Shown one piece after another: positions 43,139-50,924 of a DNA stretch of 64,000 nt. The number at the start of each line of letters is the position of its first letter. The first letter of the stretch is position 1. The stretch is from Micromonospora sp. NBC_00389 (GTDB lineage Bacteria; Actinomycetota; Actinomycetes; Mycobacteriales; Micromonosporaceae): positions 4,898,001-4,962,000 of the forward strand of contig NZ_CP107947.1 in NCBI RefSeq assembly GCF_036059255.1. The letters run 5' to 3'. The translations under genes were made by a program, and so were the position numbers. The notes beneath the pieces are model-generated. The model ran no database searches, was not told the DNA's origin, and saw only the letters and a program-made list of their open reading frames with translations.

Positions 43139-43489
43139 GAAGTCTCCTCGTCGCGTCGGCGTTTTCCCCTGCACGTTACGCACCCGCCGGTCCCGATCGC
43201 GTTCGGATGGTTAGGTACATCGCGCGGAGTACCTCGTGGAGCGGATGTGCACCCCGGCTGGTGATTCGAACGGTCCCTGCCATGACCGGGAAACGTGCTT
43301 CGCTGCTCGCCAGTCGCCGCCTCTGGGCCGGTATGGCCGTCGTCCTCGTTGGCATCGTCTTCAACCCCGGGTGGTTCTTCGTCCCCCACACGTGTGGCTC
43401 GACGACCCCGGGTTCGTGCCGATGCCCGAGGTCTGCTGAGTTGTCGTGCCTCTGAGGGCCGCCATGGGGACATACGGCATGCTGATCGG
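43139..43489. other. Intergenic stretch with one possible small ORF
   Basis: An ATG at 43282 opens 57 codons to 43455 (MTGKRASLLASRRLWAGM, then a hydrophobic AVVLVGIVFNPGWFFV), which could be a tiny one-span membrane protein. There is no ribosome site. The rest is promoter space for the oxidoreductase and for the gene at 43490. Confidence 0.3.
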
Positions 43490-44023
43490 GTGGAGTTCTG
43501 GAACGCACTCTCCCAGCCGCAGGCCGCGCTCGTCGCCGGCTTGATCGGGGCATGCGGGGCGTTGCTTGCTGGCCTCCTCGCGACCACGCTCACGCAGCTC
43601 TTGACCTTTCGAGGACAGGACAAACGGCGATGGGAGGAGGCCCGCCGATCGGCCTACGCGCGGGTCTACCGCGCAGTGATGGCTGCTTGGGATGCCTATG
43701 ACGATGCCGGCGAGGAGCTTGAAGACGGGGAGACCGTCGGCGAGGCCCGTGCCGAGATTCGGGATGCCTACACGGAGGCAGCGCTACTGGTACGCCGGCA
43801 GAAGACCGACCGTGCACTCAATGATGTGTACGACGCGTCCTCGTATCTCTGGGCACGACGTGGGCGCGGTTGGCAGCAGGTCGAACGACACCTGCACGAT
43901 GCGCAAAACCGCTTCCTGCAGGCGGTGCGGAAGGAGCTAAGGATGCCTGCTCTGAAGTGCGAGTCCTACGAGGATTACAAGGCGGCGTTCCACGGCAACG
44001 GCCGCTACAGCCCGCCGCGACCT
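43490..44023 (+). pseudogene. One-span membrane/coiled-coil protein interrupted by an IS
   Basis: GTG 43490 opens EFWNALSQPQAALVAGLIGA and a membrane span (GACGALLAGLLATTLTQLLTF), then RGQDKRRWEEARRSAYARVY and a helical, probably coiled-coil body. At 44023 the frame meets the TA target duplication of the IS at 44025-44749. It happens to stay open through the IS in antisense to 44752, giving a 420-codon chimera. With the IS and one TA copy removed, the frame would run 38 more codons to a TAG at 44865-44867. No family recognised. Confidence 0.55.
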
Positions 44024-44024
44024 A

Positions 44025-44040
44025 AAGGACGTCTCGTAAC
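44025..44040 (+). repeat. Left terminal inverted repeat of the IS
   Basis: Sixteen bases, AAGGACGTCTCGTAAC, directly after the TA duplication; pairs at 15 of 16 positions with the right end. Confidence 0.8.
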
Positions 44041-44074
44041 TCACCGAAGGTGTTGCCCCGCCCGGGCTGGCGGT

Positions 44075-44718
44075 TCAGCCGGCGAGGATGATGTTGTGGA
44101 GATGGGCGATGCCGGAAGCAGCGTCGGTCAATGTGTGGGCGGCGCGGCGGTAGTCGCGGAGGATCTTGAAGCACTTCATCCTGGCCAGGGCGTGTTCCAC
44201 CTGTGCTCGGACGGTGCGGTGTTGCTTGTTCAGGTCGGCCTTCCACTCGGGCAGCTCGCTGCCGTCGGCTGGCTTGCGGTACGGGATGATCACCTCTGGG
44301 TTGCCGCGGTAGGCGCCGTCGGCCATGACCGGCCGTCCGGCCAGCTTCTGGTCGATGCCGCTGGTCCGGTAGACGATGGTGTCGTTGCGGTTGCCGGGTT
44401 GCGGGTCGCCGAGGGCCACGACGAGGCGGGTGTGGGCGTCGATGGCGACCTGCAGGTTCGTCGAGTAGCGGTAGGGCCGATCTGGCGCATCGTCAGGTTC
44501 GTGCGCCAGTACGCGGCGACCAGCAGCACCCGATCCGGCAGGTCGAGAGCCCACTGCCGGCCTGGCCGGCCGTCAGCGATCGCGACACCGCCACGCTCGG
44601 CGACCAAGTGGACCAGCCGGCGGAACTGGGCGGGCTGCAGTCCAGTGAACGGAAAGATCCACTCCGGGTGCCTCGCGGTGATCACCTGCACCCAGACATC
44701 CTCGATGATCGTCCTCAA
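44075..44718 (-). pseudogene. IS5-family DDE transposase, internal deletion with frameshift
   Basis: Read leftward, the first part (44718 to about 44470) begins MRTIIEDVWVQVITARHPEW, contains a DRVLLVAAYWRTNLTMRQIG helix-turn-helix, and ends abruptly. The second part, in another frame to 44075, resumes at YRYSTNLQVAIDAHTRLVVA and includes the second DDE acid (VMADGAYRGNPEVIIPYRKP) and the final Glu helix (HRTVRAQVEHALARMKCFKI). The stretch that should carry VDGT, the first catalytic Asp, is missing (about 70 residues). A programmed frameshift alone cannot explain the loss. Confidence 0.8.
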
Positions 44719-44733
44719 CAGACAGACGCCGGG

Positions 44734-44749
44734 GTTACGAGACGTCCCT
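44734..44749 (-). repeat. Right terminal inverted repeat of the IS
   Basis: GTTACGAGACGTCCCT, inverse of the left end with one mismatch, followed by the second TA copy. Confidence 0.8.
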
Positions 44750-44834
44750 TAGTGAAGCGGTCAGCGTTCTGCAGCCGACGGTAGCCCTGCCTCGATCGCC
44801 CGTGTCCGCGCGGTGCTCTGCTGCTGTAAGGAGG

Positions 44835-45368
44835 CTATTTCTCGGGCGAAGCGTTGCCCGGTACTAGGTCCTCTCTTGCCGCCGCTCTGAACCCCAAAAT
44901 CGTTTCTGTCCAACGCTCGTCGCCATAAGCGGCTCCGGCAATCACCTCATCAACGAACGTCAGCACCGATGAAGCGTGATGCCGAACCGGTTGCGCGCTG
45001 ATTAGCTGAATCATCGAGAACGCATCGAACAGGTCATTCCTTAATTCCCCAAGATTAGCGCCGATGACATCCGCAGGCTCTGTATTGCGTGCCCGAATTA
45101 GCATTCCTTGGCGAGCCTTACCTGCGGCAACTGCAAACGCCCCGTATGCTTCTCGTCGCTCACGATGCCAACGAAGCTGATCTTCTCGGTGCTCCGTGTC
45201 CCTGCGGAGCCGGATCTCGTGTTCGCGGGCCGCGGCAGTCTCGTCGCGCTGATACGCCAATGTCTTGCTCGTGTTACGCATGGCAAAGATTAGCCCACCT
45301 AGACCGACAGCCGTCGATCCTAATGCGGAAATAATGCCTGCGATGAAGGTGGCGGTTGGCTGGTCCAT
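44835..45368 (-). CDS. One-span membrane protein with coiled-coil, hypothetical
   Basis: 177 residues from ATG 45368. An N-terminal span (FIAGIISALGSTAVGLGGLIFA) is followed by a highly charged helix (RDETAAAREHEIRLRRDTEH, REDQLRWHRERREAYGAFAV) and a helical C-terminal half. The plan (short N-terminus, one span, RR-x-A-Y helix, helical tail) is the same as that of the interrupted protein at 43490. GC content is clearly below the genome average, suggesting recent gain. Function unknown. Confidence 0.65.
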   Translation of the reverse strand: MDQPTATFIAGIISALGSTAVGLGGLIFAMRNTSKTLAYQRDETAAAREHEIRLRRDTEHREDQLRWHRERREAYGAFAVAAGKARQGMLIRARNTEPADVIGANLGELRNDLFDAFSMIQLISAQPVRHHASSVLTFVDEVIAGAAYGDERWTETILGFRAAAREDLVPGNASPEK

Positions 45369-45433
45369 GCTGGCGCATCATCCTCGCGGTATGGACTGCA
45401 GCAACCACCTTATCGGGTAATTGACTCAGAATC

Positions 45434-45940
45434 TCAGAGCGCCACTGGCCATTGCACGTAGCCTCGTCCGACGTATGCCTCCGCCGAGATCAACCAGTCC
45501 ATGTCCCGATCTGCCACCCGGGCCATGCCACGTTCGGCCCCTTGCGATCCACCCAAGTAGTGTTCTTGGCCGTTAGTGGGCCAGAACAGCGACAGTCTGC
45601 TGTTGCAGGTCGAGCAGACTAGACCACGAATACACCGACCGCAGGACCCCCTACCCGCGCAGCATTCGTGATCATGGTCGATCGCGAGGTAAGGGCTGTC
45701 AACACGGGACCGCTCGCTAGGGCACAGGGCGCAGTGGAGGTTTTGGCGGCGTAGCAGCCAGTCGTACTGCTCCTCTGTGATGCCGTGACGCTGGCGTAGG
45801 TACCTGTCCCTCACGGTACGAGCCGGTGTCGGAAAGACCTGCTTGGCCTGGCGTCGTAGGGGCGGCACTGACCAGGCTAGCCATTCGTCGTCGCTTGCCT
45901 CATGAAGGAGACGCTGGTACTGCTCGACGAGGTCGTCCAT
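45434..45940 (-). CDS. Recombination endonuclease VII-like (HNH-type) protein
   Basis: 168 residues. The C-terminal half shows the endonuclease VII metal/nuclease pattern: RQNLHCALCPSERS (CxxC), LAIDHDHECCAGRGSCGRC (catalytic DHDH with Cys ligands), IRGLVCSTCNSRLSLF (second CxxC and Asn). The start ATG is at 45940. Phage endonuclease VII resolves branched DNA; chromosomal relatives occur in mobile elements and defence genes. The neighbourhood (IS remnant, low-GC genes) suggests a phage or element origin. Confidence 0.8.
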   Translation of the reverse strand: MDDLVEQYQRLLHEASDDEWLAWSVPPLRRQAKQVFPTPARTVRDRYLRQRHGITEEQYDWLLRRQNLHCALCPSERSRVDSPYLAIDHDHECCAGRGSCGRCIRGLVCSTCNSRLSLFWPTNGQEHYLGGSQGAERGMARVADRDMDWLISAEAYVGRGYVQWPVAL

Positions 45941-46032
45941 CTGGGCATGATAGAGCTATCGCCCAAGCGGCCCGGCCAGCACGGGGTGCAACCTACCGGT
46001 CGGGTACGTTCCCCCTAGTAGAGCGGTAGCTG

Positions 46033-46206
46033 TCAGTTCGTCGCCTCTGGAGCGGGCGGCTGGTACTGGTAGACCTCGGTGTCGTCAAGCCTGTCGGCCA
46101 GGACGTAGACGCACTCAACCGCGGGCTCCGCGGGGTCGTTCGGACCGACGTAAGAGCCGGTCTGAGGCAGCCTCACCACGGTCGGCTCACAGCGTCGTGC
46201 CGGCAA
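46033..46206 (-). CDS. Possible small protein, 57 residues
   Basis: Only the C-terminal part of a leftward frame looks protein-like: TVVRLPQTGSYVGPNDPAEP, then AVECVYVLADRLDDTEVYQY. A TTG at 46206 is the only plausible start and has no ribosome site. No family recognised. Confidence 0.3.
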   Translation of the reverse strand: MPARRCEPTVVRLPQTGSYVGPNDPAEPAVECVYVLADRLDDTEVYQYQPPAPEATN

Positions 46207-46225
46207 CGCGCCGTCGTTGGCGGAA

Positions 46226-46540
46226 ATGCCCGCTGCTAGTGGCCTCGATCTGGAGCTTCGCGCCGACCTTGCCGACGCCTTCGGCGAGAAGGAACCGGCG
46301 ACACCTATTCCGACGTCCGCCCCGGTGGCCCGACGGAAGCCGATCCGCCAAGCCGCAGCCGACATCGCATCGTCGCCGGTGCGGACGGTAGCCGTCGCCT
46401 GCCGTCAGCACACCGCCGTGACGCTGGCCGTCACCGCACGCGGCCTCGTCCGGCGGCGGGCGACCGGTAGTCAGATCATCGAGGAAACTGCCGACTGGCA
46501 GTTTCCTGATGCGGTCGCGCCGTGGGTGCATGTCGGTTGA
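46226..46540 (+). CDS. Small protein, hypothetical
   Basis: 104 residues from ATG 46226 (TTG 46217 is an alternative). SGLDLELRADLADAFGEKEP and RKPIRQAAADIASSPVRTVA have protein-like composition, and DWQFPDAVAPWVHVG ends it 15 bases before the next gene. It appears to form a rightward set with the genes at 46556 and 46996. No family recognised. Confidence 0.45.
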   Translation: MPAASGLDLELRADLADAFGEKEPATPIPTSAPVARRKPIRQAAADIASSPVRTVAVACRQHTAVTLAVTARGLVRRRATGSQIIEETADWQFPDAVAPWVHVG

Positions 46541-46555
46541 CGTCCGGCACCCGAG

Positions 46556-47005
46556 GTGATCGTCACCGCCGACCTCGAAGGCTGGACGGTGGCGATCGCG
46601 GCCGTCGGGCACCACACGTCACTCGGCGTCCGCCACCGCGGTGACCAGCCCACCTGGTATCAGGTGACCGAGGACAGCGAGCTTGACCTCCTGCGTGGCG
46701 CGCTCGGCGTCGAGCTGCTCGGGGAGCACACGTTGGTGTCACTCGCCGCACACACGTCGGTACGGGACCTGCGCGGGCCAACCCTCCTGGGCGCCACCCC
46801 GCTTGCTCGGCGTGCCAGCCGGCAGGTCACCCGACTGCCCTTCGGTCAGCCCCGCCGGGCCACGATGTCCCCGGCCGCCGCCGTCGCGGCCGTCATGCCC
46901 GACACCACACCCACAGCCCCCGCCGCCGGTGCACAGATACCGGCCGCGTTGCTGACCGAACTACGTCAGCAGGCAATGAGCCGCCGGTCAGCGAAGTGGA
47001 CCTGA
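46556..47005 (+). CDS. Hypothetical protein, 149 residues
   Basis: GTG start at 46556 without a strong ribosome site. The N-terminal 75 residues form alternating strands (VIVTADLEGWTVAIAAVGHH, LGVRHRGDQPTWYQVTEDSE), then a helix and an Ala/Pro-rich tail. Its end overlaps the zinc-ribbon gene by ten bases, so the two are coupled. No family recognised. Confidence 0.5.
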   Translation: MIVTADLEGWTVAIAAVGHHTSLGVRHRGDQPTWYQVTEDSELDLLRGALGVELLGEHTLVSLAAHTSVRDLRGPTLLGATPLARRASRQVTRLPFGQPRRATMSPAAAVAAVMPDTTPTAPAAGAQIPAALLTELRQQAMSRRSAKWT

Positions 47006-47523
47006 CCGTGGGCCTGAACGTGGAGGAGGAGTGGCGCCTCGCCAACGGCGACACCATGGCCGTCGCGTATCAGCTCGTGGCCGGGGAGACCGTCGGGTAT
47101 CTCCGCGACGCCGTGACCGGCGAGCCGCTGCACCAGGCGAGTGTCTGTCGGCTGCACCACCTGGTGTGGCAGGTGGAGGTGTGCGCCACCTGCCTCACCG
47201 CCACCTGCCCCGCCTGCCCCGACCCCGTCAAGCCGTGTGTCCTGTGCGGTGGTCGGCTCTGCGGCCGGTGCGTGGCCTCGACCGACGGCCGCTGCCCCGC
47301 CTGCATTCAGCTGCGCAAGGTGAAGTTGCTGGATCGTGGCCGATTTGGAGTGTCGCTGCGGGGTGCGGCATGGCACGGGGTGGGGCCGCATGCCCAGGTG
47401 ACCCTGCGGCGGGACAAGGGCCGATGGTCGTTGGAGCGGTGGGACAACGCTGGCCGGATCACGGCGCCTCTCGACGGCGACCGTCTGCTCATCATCCGCC
47501 AGATGATCGGCGACGCCGAGTGA
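46996..47523 (+). CDS. Zinc-ribbon protein, hypothetical
   Basis: 175 residues from GTG 46996. After a strand-rich N-terminus (EEEWRLANGDTMAVAYQLVA), residues about 50-105 contain five CxxC-like pairs: VCATCLTATCPACPDP, PCVLCGGRLCGRC and GRCPAC, plus a His pair, enough for two zinc sites. The C-terminal part is again beta-rich (GPHAQVTLRRDKGRWSLERW). The middle resembles a B-box/RING-like treble-cleft ribbon used for binding. Third gene of the small rightward set. Confidence 0.6.
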   Translation: MDLTVGLNVEEEWRLANGDTMAVAYQLVAGETVGYLRDAVTGEPLHQASVCRLHHLVWQVEVCATCLTATCPACPDPVKPCVLCGGRLCGRCVASTDGRCPACIQLRKVKLLDRGRFGVSLRGAAWHGVGPHAQVTLRRDKGRWSLERWDNAGRITAPLDGDRLLIIRQMIGDAE

Positions 47524-47563
47524 GATGGCGGGCGCGAGGTCGCGCTGGGCGTGCGGCCTCGGT

Positions 47564-47962
47564 TCACGGGCTGGGCGTGGTCGAGGGGGTCGCCGCGCCG
47601 ATCAGTCCGCCGAAGAAGACCATCATCGTGAGCATGATCATGGGGGCGACGAAGACGTACCCGAGGACCAGGCCGGCGACCGCCATGCCGCGCCCGGACT
47701 TCATGTTGTTGCGGGTGTCGTGCAGGCCGACGTGGCCGAGGACGACGGCGAGCAGGCACGGCACCCCGAACAGGCACCACCCGCCGATCACGCCGAGGAT
47801 CCCCAACACCAGCGACGCGACGGCCAGGCCGGAGGTGGGTGGGGCGTGCACGACGATGTGCGCCGGCGGATAAGCGATCGGCAGGTACGGGCCGGGGCTG
47901 GCCGGCGGGGCCGATGCCGGCAACGCCGCCCGGTTCGGGTCATAGCCGGGGTGGTAACTCAT
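47564..47962 (-). CDS. DUF4190-type membrane protein
   Basis: 132 residues; ATG 47962 is favoured over GTG 47968 by GGAG five bases upstream. A Pro/Ala-rich cytoplasmic N-terminus precedes two spans: GLAVASLVLGILGVIGGWCL, with the DUF4190-typical LGHVGLHDTR loop, and GMAVAGLVLGYVFVAPMIML. Small envelope protein of unknown role common in actinobacteria. Confidence 0.78.
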   Translation of the reverse strand: MSYHPGYDPNRAALPASAPPASPGPYLPIAYPPAHIVVHAPPTSGLAVASLVLGILGVIGGWCLFGVPCLLAVVLGHVGLHDTRNNMKSGRGMAVAGLVLGYVFVAPMIMLTMMVFFGGLIGAATPSTTPSP

Positions 47963-47992
47963 GGTCACTCCTGTACGGGTCGGTAGGTCCGG

Positions 47993-48382
47993 TCATCGCT
48001 GGTCGAGTCGGGCGAGCAGTGCGTTCACCTCGGTGTGCAGCCGGCGCAGCTCCGCGGCCGTCGGCGCCAGCTCGTAGCAGTGGTGGTGCGCGGCGGTCGA
48101 GAGCGTGGCCCACGCGTACGCCACCCGCCGGGCGACCTCCGCGCCCGGCCCGAGCCGGCCGCGCAGCATCAGCTGCTTGGCTCGGCCCTGCCGGCAGGCC
48201 GCGACGCTCGGCTTGACCCGCCGCCAGTAGGCGTCGATGCCGCCTTCCAGGGCGAGCCGGATCAGGCAGGCGCAGGCCCGAGGCCACCAGCCGCCGGGAA
48301 CGGCGACGACCCCCAGCAGGCCGGAGCCGCGCAGCAACTGGTCGGCCGCCGCCAGGCAGCGCTGCGGCGTCGGCGCGGTCAC
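47993..48382 (-). CDS. Small helical protein coupled to the zinc-hook ATPase (HEPN-like?)
   Basis: 129 residues from GTG 48382, overlapping the ATPase stop (GTGA), so translation is coupled. All-helical: PTPQRCLAAADQLLRGSGLL, PRACACLIRLALEGGIDAYW, then ARRVAYAWATLSTAAHHHCY and TAAELRRLHTEVNALLARLD. The Arg-rich helix followed about eight residues later by HHH recalls HEPN RNase-type cores, although the exact RnxxxH motif is not present. It could be the toxic or signalling partner of the ATPase. The HEPN assignment is tentative. Confidence 0.65.
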   Translation of the reverse strand: MTAPTPQRCLAAADQLLRGSGLLGVVAVPGGWWPRACACLIRLALEGGIDAYWRRVKPSVAACRQGRAKQLMLRGRLGPGAEVARRVAYAWATLSTAAHHHCYELAPTAAELRRLHTEVNALLARLDQR

Positions 48383-50832
48383 CGCAGCGCCCCCGCCAGG
48401 AAGCGGGCGTCCGCGACCAGGCCCGGCAGGTCCGCCAGGTACGCGCCGTGCACGCCCTCCCGGCACGCCTCGTACGCGTCCACCGCCCGTCGTCCGTGCC
48501 GACGGCCCAGCTGGTTGCGCACGTCACCGCCCCGATCGGCGTCGTCGAACAGCGCCAACGCGACGATGGTGGCCAGCCGACGCGACGCGGCCTCGATGGC
48601 CTTCTCGATGTCGTCGTGCGGGACACCCCGGGCGACCCGTACCCGCCAGACCACCCGGTGGCAGGCCGCCTCCAGCCCCGCGCGGCACAGCTCCGCCACC
48701 ACCGGACCGCGCACCTCGGCGGGGATGTCCTCGTTGCGCGACAGCGCGTACGCGTCGTCCAGGTAGCGGCTCACCGGATCCGAGCCGGGCCGCAGCGTCA
48801 CGACCGACTTCTCCGCCCGGTGCACCTCGACGATGCGGGCGTCGCCGAGGCCGAGCCGGGTGACCGCGTCGTGCAGGCGGGTGTCGTGGGTGAAGACCAC
48901 CACCTGCCGCTGCTCGGCCAGCTCGGCGAGCACCCGCGCGAGACCGTCCACCTTCGACGGGTCCATGCTCTGCACCGGGTCGTCGACCACGATGAACCGG
49001 AACGGGCTCTCCGGGGCGCAGCTGCGCGGCAGGAAGGTGGCCAGCCCGAGCGCCTGCATCTCACCCTGGCTCATCACACCCAGCGCGGTGCCGTTGTCGG
49101 CGCCGTCGACGCTGACCGGGAAGACCACCCGCCGCCGGGTGTTCGCGCCTTCGAGCGTCATCGCTCCCAGCTCGACGTTGCTCTCCTGCCGCAGCTGAGC
49201 CCAGATCCGCTGGGAGTGCCCGGCGAACGGCGCGACCCGCTCGTTGCGGATCTCCGTACCGGCGTCCTTCAGCCAGCCGCGCGCGGCCTTCAACCGGGCC
49301 AGGGTCGCCTCCCGCGCCGGCAACCCGCCGGCCGCGGCCACCCACTCGCGCACCTCGGCCGCGGCCGCCCGCCAGCCGGTGTCGCGCTGCCGCAGAAACC
49401 CCTCCGCGTACGAACGGGCCGCGTCCGCCGCGGCCACCACCGCCGGGTACCGCGCGGCCAGGTGGTCGGCCAGGTCGGCCGGCTTCCCGGGTACGCGCCG
49501 CAGCGCCGCCACGGCATCGCGCAGCGCCCCGACCGGCGGCTCCGACCCGGGATCGTCGGGCACCGCGAGGTCATCGATCAGGTGGTGCGTCTGTCGCAGC
49601 AGAGTCGTGAGCCGGGTCGCCGCCGTCTGGGCGGCGACACTGCGCTGCCGGAGGTCGGTCAGGGCCTCCGCGGCGGCGGCACGCCATCCACCATCGAGTG
49701 TGCCGGTAGCGCAGACCGGGCACGACCCCTCGCCCTGGTCCTCGTGATGTTCCAGGGCGAGGCGGAGCAGCTCGGCGCTGCGCAGCGCGGCCCGGGACCG
49801 GCCGCCGTCGTACCGCAGGGCCTCGACCGCCGCCTCCCGCAGCTGACCCGCCAGCCGGACCACCTCGTCGAGCGGCGGCGGAGCGAGAGCGGCGAGTTCC
49901 CGGCAAAGCAGCACCTCCCCGTCGGTGGTCGGCTCGTCGGGCTCGTCGAGGATCGCCGTCACCGCCGTGAGGTCGACCGCGCCCCGTCCGTGCAGAAGCG
50001 CGACCGTCCGCCGGGCCCGGTCGTCGGTGATCCCGGACAGCGCGTCGGCCAGGGCGGCGCGCTGTGCGCGTACCTCCTTGATGGTGGTGTCGTGCGGCCG
50101 GGCGGCGCGCAGCAGACGCTGGTCGGCGTCGGTGAGCGCGTCCAGGCCGAGGATCGCGAAGAGCGCGTCGAAGAGCTGGCTCTGCGTGCCGGCGGCGAGC
50201 TTGCCCAGCTCGGCGGCGGTGAGGAACGGCCGGTACAGCTCCAGCGGGCGGGCCAGACCCAACTCGGTGAGGCCGGTGTGCCGGCCCCGGGCGCTGGTGA
50301 CGGTCACCTCGGCGTCGGCCAGCTCGGCTCCGACCGGCCAGGCGCGGTGCACCCGGGTCGGCGTGGCCACGCCGTCGACCCGCAGCTCCACGCCGACCCA
50401 GCACGGATCCGGGTTGTGCAGGTTTCGCCACCCCGTACGCCAGACGCTCGTCTTGTCGGCCCACCGGGCGCTGTCGCCGGTGAGGGCGAGTTCGACGGCC
50501 TCGGCGAAGCTGGACTTGCCGGAGCCGTTGCGGCCGACGACCAGGGTGAGGCCCGGACCGGGGTCGATCTGGACGGTCCGTTCCGGGCCGATGCCGCGGA
50601 AGCCCGCGACGGTCACCGACTTCAGCCAGATCCGGTCCGCTGGACCGTCGCCGGTGGGGGAGCGGGGGTCGAGCCGGGTGGGAGTGCCGGCGAGGGCGGC
50701 GGTCAGGTCTTCCTCGCTGGTCAGCGCGGCGAGGACGAGCTCGGCGGTCTCGGTCGGTACGTCGTCAGCGGCGGCGAGTCGGTCGAAGATCAGCTCGATC
50801 AGCGGTGCGGTCGGCTGGGGAGGCTGGGTCAT
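48379..50832 (-). CDS. SMC/Rad50-like ATPase with zinc-hook CxxC
   Basis: 817 residues; ATG 50832 follows TGGAG seven bases upstream. Walker A GRNGSGKSS at 100-108 after a typical LKSVTVAGFRGIG strand, a short coiled-coil-like middle with CPVC at 371-374 (zinc-hook position), signature VMSQGEMQAL at 586-595, Walker B FIVVDDPVQSMDP at 613-625 and switch THD at 648-650. A C-terminal helical domain (about 690-817) is not part of the ABC core. The coiled coils are much shorter than in SMC/Rad50, as in phage-defence ATPases of the RloC/PtuA/Lamassu type. Coupled to the 129-residue gene. Confidence 0.88.
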   Translation of the reverse strand: MTQPPQPTAPLIELIFDRLAAADDVPTETAELVLAALTSEEDLTAALAGTPTRLDPRSPTGDGPADRIWLKSVTVAGFRGIGPERTVQIDPGPGLTLVVGRNGSGKSSFAEAVELALTGDSARWADKTSVWRTGWRNLHNPDPCWVGVELRVDGVATPTRVHRAWPVGAELADAEVTVTSARGRHTGLTELGLARPLELYRPFLTAAELGKLAAGTQSQLFDALFAILGLDALTDADQRLLRAARPHDTTIKEVRAQRAALADALSGITDDRARRTVALLHGRGAVDLTAVTAILDEPDEPTTDGEVLLCRELAALAPPPLDEVVRLAGQLREAAVEALRYDGGRSRAALRSAELLRLALEHHEDQGEGSCPVCATGTLDGGWRAAAAEALTDLRQRSVAAQTAATRLTTLLRQTHHLIDDLAVPDDPGSEPPVGALRDAVAALRRVPGKPADLADHLAARYPAVVAAADAARSYAEGFLRQRDTGWRAAAAEVREWVAAAGGLPAREATLARLKAARGWLKDAGTEIRNERVAPFAGHSQRIWAQLRQESNVELGAMTLEGANTRRRVVFPVSVDGADNGTALGVMSQGEMQALGLATFLPRSCAPESPFRFIVVDDPVQSMDPSKVDGLARVLAELAEQRQVVVFTHDTRLHDAVTRLGLGDARIVEVHRAEKSVVTLRPGSDPVSRYLDDAYALSRNEDIPAEVRGPVVAELCRAGLEAACHRVVWRVRVARGVPHDDIEKAIEAASRRLATIVALALFDDADRGGDVRNQLGRRHGRRAVDAYEACREGVHGAYLADLPGLVADARFLAGALR

Positions 50833-50924
50833 GGTCGTCTCCAGGCGTGTGGTGTCCGCGGGTCGACGACTCGTCGGCCCGCCCGGGTGAGCGGTGGAAG
50901 TGGGGGTGGTGACGGTCGCGCGGG

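Larger units (their letters stand above)
44025..44749 (-). mobile_element. IS5-like insertion sequence, internally deleted, with TIRs and TA duplication
   Basis: 725 bp bounded by terminal inverted repeats AAGGACGTCTCGTAAC (44025-44040) and, at 44734-44749, the inverse of AGGGACGTCTCGTAAC: 15 of 16 match. A TA is present on each side (44023-44024 and 44750-44751) within a CTA..TAG context, consistent with a two-base TA target duplication at CTAG as seen in the IS427-type part of the IS5 family. The transposase inside has a large deletion, so the element cannot move by itself. Confidence 0.8.
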
